A stretch of DNA of 64,000 nt from NCBI GenBank assembly GCA_024138015.1, contig JAMXBB010000004.1, positions 79,185,052 to 79,249,051 of the forward strand, read 5' to 3'. The notes under the pieces are model-generated. The model saw nothing but the letters and a program-made list of their open reading frames with translations. It did no database searches and was not told where the DNA came from. How positions within the stretch are numbered: the stretch's first letter is position 1; each line of letters starts with the position of its first letter. This document shows positions 37,490 to 48,061 of the stretch, piece by piece. The position numbers and the translations under genes are program-made. Source of the DNA: Lumnitzera littorea (Eukaryota; Streptophyta; Magnoliopsida; Myrtales; Combretaceae).

Positions 37490-40160
37490 ACAGGAGAAAA
37501 ACCAACCCTTCAGTTGTAGAAGAATGGATTAATTCATTGGAAAAAGCTTTTGAAGTACACAAGGTTGAAGATAATAGAAGAGTTAGATTGCTGCTATTCT
37601 ATTAGATGGACATGTGAATAATTGGCAGAGAAGTAAGAAACAAACAATGGTAAAACCCATAAATTGGAATGCATTTAGGGATGCGTATCGGTGGTAGTAC
37701 TTCCTTGAATGTGTAAGGAATATTATAAGTTAAGGCAAGCAAGAAGGACTATTGAAGAATAAAACGGGAGTTTAATAGGTTTTTGAAATTTTCCCTGAAA
37801 GTGGTACAGAATAATGAACTTACTAAGGTTGGTTGGTTTTAGGTAGGACTTGATCATTACTTTCAAGCTGAGTTGAAAAGGACAAGGTTAGTACGATATG
37901 CTGATTTAACCAATGAGACTTGTTTGATTGAGCAAACTCGTGACCTATGAAGTGCAGCTAAACAAATAGAAAGTAAGAAAAGGAAATTTATGGGGACTTC
38001 TAGCAATAGCCATAAAATGATAAGAGGAAAAAGGGCTTATCAAACCTTTAACAAGAATAAAAGGCCGGGTGGAGCTATGCCACTTTGATGGAAATGTAAT
38101 GGTAGACATTGAGCTTTGCAATGCCCAGAACTATAAGGACAATGTTTTAGGTGTAGAGAAGTTGGCCATATGGCTAAGCAATGCTAGAACCCAAACCTTA
38201 GAAGTATATACTGGTATAAGTGTCGTTAGACAAGACATAATGCCAATCAATATACTGTAGATCAATAGGCAAGACTAGACCAAACTTGAGCCAATAGGCT
38301 AGGATCCACCAATAGAAATAACTGATCAAGAGAGGTTAGAGCCAAACCTAAAGTTCAAGGATGGATGTATGCAATCTAAGATGAGGAAGGTAGGGATGAC
38401 AACATAGTTGTAGGTATGAGTCCTAAACCTTATGATTTCTAAATTTCCTCACATGATCATGTGTTGTATGTTAACTTAAACTCTATACCCTAGAGTAATG
38501 ATATAATTATGATTGTTATTTTAGGATTGGTTCACTTAGAAGATAACTATGCTTATACATTGTTTGATATGGAAGCAACATATACGTATGTATCTAAGGA
38601 CTATGAATAGACTTCCAATGGAGATTCTAAAGTATGATCTGATAGTGACAACTCCTTCTGGAGGAGAGTAAGTAGCACAACAAAAGTTGAAGGGAGGTAA
38701 TGTATGTATAGATCTATATAAATAGCTTGCGAAATTAGTAATGTTGGATATGAAGGAATTCGATGCTATATTGGGAATGGATTAGCCAATTGAACATTGA
38801 GCAAGTGTGGACTGTGAGCGACACCCTAACTTTAGAATTGATAATGCTAGAATGTAAAGACTTAAAGAAAGACTTTGTGTGCCAAAGGATTTGAAAGTTA
38901 AAGAGGTGATATTGGATGAAGCACATAGTACGATATATTCCCTATACCTTAGGAATAATAAGATGTATAAGGGCTTGAAGCAAAAGTTTTGGTGGACATG
39001 GATGAAAGGAGATGTAGCATTGTATATATCATATTGTATGACCTACTAGAAAGTGAAGGTTGAACATAAAAAACCAGAGGATTATTACAACCTTTACCTA
39101 TACTCGAGTGGAAATGGGAGCATATAACAATAGATTTTGTGAGTAGTTTACTAAGCACAAGGAGACAACATAATATGATATGGGTTATAGCAGATAGGCT
39201 CACCAAATTAGCACATTTTTTAGCCATAAGGAAAACGATGATATTCTCTTAACTAGCAAAAGTTTGTATCCAAGAAATAGTTCATTTACATGGTGTTCCA
39301 ATGTCAATAATATTTAATCATGATTCTTGATTTTGGCAATCCTTATAAGTAGAAATGAGAACCAAGCTAAACTTTAGTATTGCTTACCATCCCCAAAGTG
39401 ATAGGCAATCAAAACGAATAATCCAGACTCTAAAGGATATGTTGAGAACATGTGTGATGGATTTTAGAGGTGGTTAGGATGATCTTTTGGCATTGGTAGA
39501 ATTTGCTTACAATAATAGCTATCATAGTACCATATAAATGGCTCCTTATGAAGCATTGTATGAACATAAATGTAGATCCCTTGTACATTGGGATAAAGTA
39601 GGGAACAAACAAGTCATTAGATTGTCAATGTTACAAGATCTTAAGGAGAAGGTACACACACTAAGGGAATGAATACAAACTACCTAGAGCCATTAGAAAA
39701 GTTATGCGGATGTTAAAAGGAAGCCGTTAGAATTCCAAGTAGGCAATTGGGTAATTTTGACGATATCACCAATGGAGGGTATAAGATGATTTGGTATTAA
39801 AGGAAAGTTAAGTCCTCGGTATATTAGACCATATCAAATTAAGAAAAGGATTAGGAAAGTTGCCTGTAAACTTGAATTACCCAATGAGATGGCAGGAATT
39901 CATAACGTATTTCATGTCTCAACTTTAAGGAAATTTGTAGGTAACCCCACAAAGATATTGTATGTACCTCAAGTGGAATTAAAGGAAAACCTTATGCATG
40001 CAAAATATCTAGTTCGTATTTTGGATACCAAAGTTCAGAGATTGAGGAACTGAGACATTGAGTATATGAAAGTCTTATGGAGTCGACACACTACTAAAAA
40101 AGCAACATGGGAATCAACTAAATCAATGAGAGCCCAATGCCTTGAACTATTTGCATAAGG
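37490..40160 (+). pseudogene. Chromovirus gag-pol polyprotein relic lacking RT/RNase H
   Basis: The relic is full of stops and frameshifts. Gag: VVEEWINSLEKAFEV with LLLFY (37510-37605) matches the retrotransposon gag domain. Zinc knuckles: an intact CFRCREVGHMAKQC (CX2CX4HX4C, 38143-38184) between two damaged ones. Protease: YAYTLFDMEATYTYVS, where the family D-S-G-A active site is D-M-E-A (Asp at 38566-38568), then FDAILGMD near 38760. The text passes at about 38820 from the post-protease DCER block straight to the pre-integrase RLKERLCVP block, so the whole RT-RNase H region is missing. Integrase: EAHSTIYS, KFWWTWMKGDV, WKWEHITIDFV (first Asp kept), AYHPQSDRQS, FAYNNSYHS. The second catalytic Asp is Asn (39316-39318), the catalytic Glu is Lys (39412-39414), and two zinc ligands are Tyr. 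Tail: KVLWSRHTTKKATWES, chromodomain-like (40070-40120). Confidence 0.85.
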
Positions 40161-40257
40161 TTAGTAATGTTATCATTGATTATTCTTTTCATAGAGTAAA
40201 GTTAAGAACTAATATTTTCTCTACTCATAGTTAAGTTTTGAAGATGAAACTTTTTAT

Positions 40258-40270
40258 AAGGGGGGTAAAA
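40258..40270 (+). promoter_or_regulatory. Polypurine tract
   Basis: AAGGGGGGTAAAA immediately precedes the LTR start and follows GAAGATGAAACTTTTTAT, the usual chromovirus arrangement. It fixes the element orientation as plus. Confidence 0.7.
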
Positions 40271-43209
40271 TATAATACCCTAGGATTACTCTATAATCCG
40301 AGCACCTAAATTTAAGGCACTAGACTATAATATCTATTTCAGTTCAAACTTTATAGCAAGATTAGAAAAGTTAGACAAAGTAATTCTAGTAAAGTTAATT
40401 TCTCAAAATAAGTTATATAAAAATATTAATTTAAGAAAAATGTCAATTTATTAATAAAACCAATAAATATCGAAAACATAAAATTCAAGCTTTTAAATAT
40501 AGTAATATATTAGCGATAAGTTGTTTAACTTATAAAAATAATAAATGAACTTAAATTTTATGTAATTTACATGTATTAACGTAGAATATGCATTATATCT
40601 ATTAAATACATATATATAATAATTAATTATTATTAAAATAAGGTAAATTAATATAAAATAATGGAAAATTAATAGAAAAATGAAATGATGAATCATCCAA
40701 TGATGTGGCAGCCTAGAATCAATTAGAATTGATGAGTCAAAAGATAAAATGCAAGAATTGACAACTCATGCTTTGAAAAGAAAAATGACGTATATGCTAC
40801 ATGTTTAATGTTTATTAATTCTAATCCATTTGAAAATTATAAATAGGGCATGTACAATTCAAAAATAACATTTTGGAAGTTTGAAAATATAAGAAAATCA
40901 CACACGACATTTTTTAAAAAAATTAGAGAAAAATAAGAAAATTAGAACAAAAATAGAGCATGGATTTGATCTAGGCCGATTCAAAGGGTTTTAGGAGTTT
41001 TGTGGTGGAGGCCATTTGGGGTCAAAGAAAGGACCACTAGAGGAGATGATCCAATAAGGTTGGGTAGTCGGAGGGGGTTGGTTTAGGTGAACCAAATTTC
41101 CAGTTGGAATTTTGTAAATTTTCTAAAAATAGCAAATGATGTTATTTAATTATAAAATTTGGTTTTCTAAAGTTATTTTATGGGTAGAAAAACATATTAA
41201 TTTTATTTTAGTTAAATAATTATTAGAAATATAAGGTTTTTAAAAAATGACTTTGTTTGGATGAAAATTGGATTAAATGTTTCAAGCTAAAATTTTCTAC
41301 GTAATATGCCTAATATATATATTTAATTATAGTAACAAGAATTTTTTACAATAATCATGTTTACTATTTACTGTAATTATTTTGATAAAATTGGCAATTT
41401 TACTATTTTATTAGATTAATTAGTTTTTTATAAAATCAAACTATGAGCATTATGTATTATAATTTCTAGAAGTTCACAATGATTTTGGGATACTTTAATT
41501 TTATTTTGTGATTAAATTCACTTATTTTCTTAATTTTCGCTAATTTTGAGTTAAAGCCACTATTTTCGTAAAAATAGATAATAGCTAGTTTAGTATAATT
41601 TATGGTTAATAATTAAACTACATATTTTTGTAAATATATAAGATTTATCATGAAATTAATTAGGCTCATATACCATTTATTATGTATTTTCATATTATAA
41701 ACCTATACATTAGCCAAATATATAATAGAGCAATTAGTATTAGTGAGATATTTGTTGAATTTGTAAAAGACTGATATTTTGGGCACATAATGGATGTTGT
41801 TCAGTTTGGGAAATGAGAAATTCTAAGATTTTTAATTTAGCTATAAAGTTTATTTGAGTTAATTACGAAGTTACAATAACATATGATTGGATCAGTAATC
41901 CAAAAGAGTATTTTTGGACTTTTGACAAAATTGATTAGTCTTGATTCTTAAAATATCTTAATAGTACTCAAAATAACGATCGTAACAATATAAAGTTTTT
42001 TAAAATCAGATAGGAAATGAATAAGATACGATCAGAATAAGTTTAGAAACATGATAATGAAAGCGTATAGGAATTTCTTATCGACTAGTAGTTGACTTGG
42101 GGTTTATGTGTATTTTCCTGAGTGTAATAATTGAGAAGGACCACATTATGAAGCTTAGGATTTTACACTACTATCATGTTTAGGCAAGTGGATATTTCTG
42201 TTTTCATACAAGTAAACTTATGTCTACTTGACTTGGAATCAGTTGTGTTGTGGATTGCAATGACATGTTGGATTAATTAGATACATGATTGTGTTAAATG
42301 TGTGTTGATTGAGTAAAATGTTTCTTTGTGTATGACTGATTCATCTATTTGTATTTCTATTTAGAAAACCTAGAAACTGAACTGTTCTTTAGAGTGTTCA
42401 CCCATGTAAACCCCATCTAAAGGAATGTAATATAAAGTTGAGAAGCAAATCTGAAGTTGAGATAGTTAAATTGTTTATAATGTGGAACTTAAGATTTGTG
42501 CCTGATATTAGGTTATTGTACCATTTACTACATTCATGGCATGGCATAAAAGGACCTACAGGTCAAGTTTCTAAAAGGTTAAGCACTGTTGAGTTGGCTT
42601 TTGAGCATATAAAACTGCATTGCTTAACTTATTCTGGCCACGATGTGTAATCGACCATGTGTTGGATTTTTAAACCACAATGGGTGGTTTTTGGTTAGGG
42701 ATTCCACTCCCAAGCTGCTCCTTGTTACCCTAGGTACAAATTTCCTACATAGATAATTTGTATTGATAACTTGGGTTATGTAGTTAATTGCGCTATAATG
42801 CTGATCTTTATGAATGTATGTTGTGCTTTGTTTTATCCACTCTCACTTAGCTCACCAAGAGTTAGGGGGATACTTATTTATCCTCAGGTTATGAAGAGAA
42901 TTGACTAGGCATCAACATCAATTCGAGGAATTGTCTTTTGAGAGCACATAGGATAGAGTTAGCCACTTTTGAAGAAGTCTTGTAGTATTTTGTTCTTATT
43001 TCTATAAAGGATCTATAAATATGAAATAAAAAATGATAATAAGGTATTGTATTTTAGGTTTGGTTAAGTTTGACGAATGTAATCTTTTGTATAAATAGGT
43101 GTAAAGCTGAACTTTGTTGTAAAAATCTTTTATTATAAATAGAACTTTTGTTGAGTATAAAAAAGTATTCTTGTATGATGGTATATCTTATGCTATGTCA
43201 GGATGTAAC
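40271..43209 (+). mobile_element. 3' LTR, ~2.9 kb, of the chromovirus
   Basis: It starts TATAATACCC (the family TGTAATACC with G to A) right after the polypurine tract. TATA box TATAAATAG at 40838-40846, then a purine-rich leader and a GC-richer block (40970-41095). The ACTCTCACTTAGCTCACC landmark lies at 42840-42858. It ends near CAGGATGTAACA. The end is ambiguous by a few bases because the next LTR also starts with TGTAACA. The inverted relative is at 33500-36404. Confidence 0.7.
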
Positions 43210-44513
43210 ACTAAAACCCTAGGAGTGCTACTATTCTAACTAGTAGGGAAAATTGCAAGCCCTATCTCCTAAATTTAACCATGACACGTGAAAGTACACT
43301 TGAAAATGATGGAAATCAACTATAAGATCATAAAAGCCAGATTTAAAACGAGAAAGTTATGCGTGATCAAAGATTTGGTATAACAGACAAAATTTAAGAC
43401 CAAGTTGAGAATATAACTTGATAAAACATTAGGTTAGTATTTATATATACATATGTGTATCAAATTCTTGTAATACTATATTTACAATGTTCAAGGGACT
43501 TTACTTTTAGAGATGATCTACCCCTAAGTTACTACGACTGTGCAACTATGGTAGAGCAAGTGACTCTTGATGACTTCATGTTTGATGTTGTTTTTAATAT
43601 AGCTGTACTAAATTGATACTATAACTTGAATGCATGTAGGATACGGGAAAATGCATGTATATGGTTCTCTGATTGATTCCACGACATAATAATATGATAA
43701 CAAATGGAATTGCTTGTAAGATTGGATCATCTACTGTTGCTGTGGAATGAAGTTACTTGACCACTAAATAACTTAACATAAATAATTACTCAACTACGAG
43801 CTTAAATGAGTCATGCATAGCACTTCTTTGCATCATGATTACACCAATTACCACCTCATGCGGAAAGTGGGAAGGGATTCATATGAGCAAAGGCTCCGAA
43901 GAGATTAGATTAGGCACTGATATGCCATAATGTTGTTAAGTTCTTGTACTAGCCTATGGGCTTACTAGGAGCTAGGGGATGCTAACCGTTTGGCTAAGGG
44001 CATAGTCTTATGACTTTCGTTTAAGACAAGTGATGTAAACTACGAGGGCCACCACATTACTAAACTTAGGAATTTTGAGAAGATCATGTTCTTTATTAAA
44101 GTAAAGTGTATTTATACATATGAGTATATGTATATAAGCTAATTTGAGCACATAGGTGTAAGTTTGTATAAAAACCTAGGTACTAAAACTTAGTTATTGG
44201 TTTGTATTGATTAATAATCTCTTACCCCAACTACAGGGGGCAAATTTCTGAGTTGCATGTAGTTCTTAGGCCACTGCATATATTGTTTGGCATAATGATT
44301 ATCGCATGCATTCATATGATTATACATATAAATAAACTGTTTATGAGGCATGAAAGAGGGATTAGCTCACTAAGCATAAGCTTACACCCCTATAGATTTC
44401 TTTTGATGTAAGGATACATCTTCACCAAGCTAAGTTGCAGGATGCGTAAGGTTAGTCTCGCACTGGGATAGGATTATGAGATTTATGGAGTGAAAGAGGA
44501 AACTGTTAGTGAT

Positions 44514-45389
44514 ATGGACCGAGCTAAGGACAGACAAGGCCAGCCGTCAAGGTGAGTCCAATCTTATCGAAGGAATGAAAGATGGAGTGGGTTTAGAGGG
44601 GGTTTTAGCAAATCCGTAAGCTAACTAATTGGATATGACGCATTGTTAGATTCTACACAGACTTAAGACTCGTCAGATGTGACGCACCAATCCGAGTGAT
44701 AGGGTTGCTTGCCATAATTCTTGCTAAAGGGATTGATAAAAGCTAGTAAGGGAAAGAGAGAGCTTTCTGAGAGAAAAAGACTCAAAGGGGGTTTTTCATT
44801 AATCTTTTGTCTATCTATACATTGTTACAAAAGTTGCTATTTATAATACGTCCTAAACCCTAGTGGCAAAACTATAAATAATGTATAAGGCCTTAAATCC
44901 TAAAGAATTGAGCCCATAAATAAAATAAAGACAAACATGTACAAAAATATAAAACTATGCATTTTATAGGGAGAAGTCGACGTATGGTCATTCGACATGC
45001 CTTGGAGGTAGTCTCTAGTGCTTGGCTGAGACATTGGAGAGATTAGCACATAATTGTCGAGTTCTGAAGTTAGTTGGCAATAATTTCTCTAGGCTATGCC
45101 GAGTGGATCCAACCTTTGATAACGTAATCTCTCGGCCATTAAGTCGACGATAGACTTTAGCCGAGTGAATCTAACTCTCGAAAATGTGATATCTTGGCCT
45201 ATTAGCAAGCATGATGCCAAGTAAGTAATTCTTCAAGCATGGGTAAGGAACGGTTGTTGTCTCGACCTTCTACTTCTCAACACTCTATATGCGAGAAATA
45301 GGTCATTTGGCTTAGTAGGTAGAATGAGTCGGCAAGTAGATGAGCTTAACCTTGGTAGTTGGATTGGGGCGATACCCCAAAGCCCATCA
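44514..45389 (-). mobile_element. Nested minus-strand LTR fragment
   Basis: The segment is absent from the inverted copy of the host LTR. Read on the minus strand it starts TGATGGGCTTTGGGG at 45389 and carries TATAAAATGC and TATAAATAGC promoter-like boxes. It has a poly-C/T leader (AACCCCCTTTGAGTC) and reaches GGATTGGTGCGTCACATC near 44680, like the LTR ends at 4871 and 6667. About 170 bp of further sequence follows to 44514. Flank comparison suggests a ~15-bp overlap and not a clean 5-bp target duplication, so the ends are provisional. Confidence 0.5.
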
Positions 45390-46332
45390 ATCAGTATTGG
45401 ATAGGACTCTTACAACTTTCTTATTATTAAGTAGTTAGACTATCGGTAGCTATTTTGATTATGTATGTTGTTGATCTTGTTTTGGCAACATTAAGTTTCG
45501 TACTTTTAGTTTAATGATATATCTAACTATTTAGTAAAAATAATTACTGTACTATTGTCGAGTCTGATTTTTCGATTTTTATTTAAAATTGATTTCTCAT
45601 TTCTTGATTAATACTAAACCCTTACCCATTTAATATTAATCCTCGACTAAAGAAATTGAGAAATTCCAGTTTTTTATTAAAAATAATTTTTGGAGTCGCC
45701 ACCCGACCGAAGTCGAGAAAAGAAAAAGAAACCGTAATCAATTGGGTGGATTGATTACGATTTAGCTACCGGTTTTTTATTTCAATTTTAACAAAGAACC
45801 AGAGGGTTCCGAATTCGGGGGCTAACCTATTAAACCCTAACGAGTACCACTATTTATTTGTCGAAATTAGGATCATTTTTCTAATTATAATATTTTAAAA
45901 ATAAATAAATAAAATAAAATAAAAAGAACCTAAGTTTTTACATATTTTATCGTCGCCTCGAAGATGCCTACGTACCTGCTAGCCAAGATCAAATGATCGT
46001 AGTTCTTTCCAAAAACCTTAATGTGTTGGTTATTTTTATAAAAAATGATTGGTTGAATTTACGTTTTTATTAACCATTTTATTTTATTAAGAAAAATCCC
46101 TAGAAGCCTAATTTTTATTCCTAACATTATATATAAAAAAAAACCTAAAAACCTAATTTTAAAAAAGTCCCAAATTAAGATTTTTATTTTAAAAACAACT
46201 AAATGATAATTTTTTTTATTTTCAAGAAAAACCCTAAAGATTTTATGAAATATGCAATGTTCTACATGATGAAACTTTTATACAGAAAAGATGCTTAAAA
46301 CATTAAAAAAGAAAGAATGAAAAAAAAATTTC

Positions 46333-46533
46333 CTAATCATAGAAAAGATATCTAAATCATAGAAAAGATGTCTAAACTATGAAAAAGATTTTTTAAACCA
46401 TAGAAAAAAAAAATCTAAATTATAGAAAAGATGTCTGAATCATAGAAAAGATGTCTAAATCATAAAAAAGATATTTGAATCATAAAAAAGAAACCTAAAC
46501 TATGGAAAAGATGTCTAACCATAGAAAAGAAGT
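46333..46533. repeat. 20-bp minisatellite, ~10 copies
   Basis: The unit is approximately CTAAATCATAGAAAAGATGT, repeated about ten times with point changes and one A-run expansion. It is contained entirely in the solo LTR. Confidence 0.85.
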
Positions 46534-47531
46534 CAATTAAAGATTTTTTTTTTATTTTATCAATATCAAAATGATTTTTTTATTTAGAAAAACCTAACAT
46601 GCTTAATGCAATTTTTCTAAATTAATACAAATGCAAAGAACAAGATTTTGTAAAATATGAGATATCATTTTGAAAACATGAAATCTAAAAAAAATAATAA
46701 AAAATAAATAAACTAAAACTTAACTTAACATATGTTCACTAGACACTAATGTTATAATTAATTACTAGCAATTAAAGACGTGATAAAAATAAAATAAAAT
46801 AAAATAAAAAATTAGTACAAGTCTTAAAAATAACTATGCATATACTAAGTGAGATAAAAATAAATAAATAAAACAACCTATAGACAATAATTAAAAACCA
46901 CTATTACGTACTTGCAAGGCAAAGCACGCAAAGTTGATGAAAGGGAACAAATTGGATCGCCAGTCCTATCATGCGCACAACTGTAGAATTGGTCTGATGA
47001 TGCTCAGCTACGGCATGCATATATTGTCGTCTGGAGCAGCGTTTGATCAATCGGATGTTTGCAACAGTGATGGATTTACGGCTGTGGTGGCTTGCGTGAA
47101 GCATATAGCTGGACGTTAGAACTCGGTTTGGCTTGCTACTACAGACGTTGGTATGGCAGGTTAATCTAAAAGTTACAACGGTGCTGCTGGCTGGGCTTGC
47201 TGTTCAGCAATATAGTGAAGCTATGTGTAGGAGCTAGGATGCAGTGGACATGAGGTTGAAGGGTGTATGTGGCAGGGAACGTGGTGACGTGTCGAAGGCA
47301 AGGAGGAGAATGAGCGTAGGGGGCTGCCGCATTCAGTTGCTGTGGTTGTTGTAGCTGCTGTTGATGGTTGGGCTGTTATAGGGTTAGAGAAAAGGGTCGA
47401 AGATTTGTAGTAGAATCTAGTGCTAGATCACATCTGCTTGCTCTATTGCTATGGTTACTAATAACGTCGACGATGAACAGTGGATGGACGAAGGATGAAA
47501 ACCGAAAAAACAAAAGACATAGATGCTTGGC

Positions 47532-47597
47532 GAAACTCGAACCCTTAACCTCAAATTAAATTCAACCCAAATACTCCGATTCTTATCCGTTAAGCCG
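47532..47597 (-). promoter_or_regulatory. tRNA-like A-box/B-box pair
   Basis: On the minus strand CGGCTTAACGGATAAG (47597-47582) resembles an A box, and GGGTTCGAGTTTC (47544-47532) matches the B box GGTTCGANTCC apart from its 3' end. The spacing is about 50 bp. No cloverleaf could be folded by eye, so this is not called a tRNA gene. It could be a SINE relic or an LTR-resident pol III promoter. Confidence 0.35.
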
Positions 47598-48061
47598 TTG
47601 GCCTGTGCATTGACATTCAGTTTAATTATACTTAAAATATTTGATTCCCTAAAATAAAATTTTTAACTAAACTAAAACTACAACTAACACTAAAACTAAT
47701 TATTCCTAATATAAATTACTTTCTAAAAATCTACGAAATTTTTATGATTTTTTCCTTTTCTTCTTTTTTTGGTATTTTCATTATTTGTTAATTTTTATTA
47801 TATTTATTAATTTTTTGTTTTTTTTGATTTTTTTTTAAAATTAAGACCCTTTTTGTAAAAATAAAAATTAAGACTATGGAAGAGCAAAAATTAGGTGTCT
47901 ACAACTATGATGCTATTGGTCTATATGACTGATAGTAACTAAGAGTGGAGGAAGCCTTGTGCATCATATGAAAGGCTAATGATCAGCAAAAGAGTTGATT
48001 GTCGACCTTTGTACGATCTATGGCAATCCACTACGCCGAAGATACTGTTTGGGTCATGATA

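Larger units (their letters stand above)
37441..43209 (+). mobile_element. Truncated Ty3/gypsy chromovirus: gag-pol relic plus 3' LTR
   Basis: The order is gag-like, zinc knuckles, protease, integrase and chromodomain-like tail, polypurine tract, 3' LTR. The 5' LTR and PBS are absent, cut off at the junction with the repeat fragment ending at 37440. RT and RNase H are absent (see the coding relic). The domain order PR-(RT-RH)-IN and the C-terminal chromodomain-like block place it in Ty3/gypsy, probably the Tekay/Del lineage. Confidence 0.8.
45556..47903 (-). mobile_element. Nested solo LTR with target duplication ACTAT
   Basis: The plus strand runs TGTCGAG...GTCTACA and is flanked on both sides by ACTAT (45551-45555 and 47904-47908). 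The flanks join to match the uninterrupted inverted relative at 51.2 kb. Read on the minus strand it is TGTAGACACCTAATTTTTGC...CGACA and contains sequences familiar from plant LARD-like LTRs: GGAAAGAACTACGATCATTT, GGTACGTAGGCATCTTCGAG and GGTGGCGACTCC. Length 2,348 bp. No PBS, coding sequence or second LTR, hence a solo LTR. A 20-bp minisatellite and tRNA-like boxes lie inside it. Confidence 0.8.
43205..48061 (+). mobile_element. Chromovirus-type solo LTR interrupted by two insertions
   Basis: The segments 43205-44513, 45395-45555 and 47904-48061 together match the inverted LTR at 52690-51108 in order. Shared landmarks are CTAGTAGGG, TGATGGAAAT, TAGCTCACTAAGCATAAGCTTACA (44357-44380, quoted in parts), CTTTTAGTTTAATGATATATCTAA and AAAGAGTTGATTGT. 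It ends TTTGGGTCATGATA with no PBS after it, so it is a solo LTR. Removing the inserts leaves about 1.6 kb, close to the 1.58 kb of the inverted copy. Confidence 0.7.

Noticed and set aside
38949..39227. 92-codon minus-strand open frame
   Set aside because: Antisense shadow of the integrase relic.
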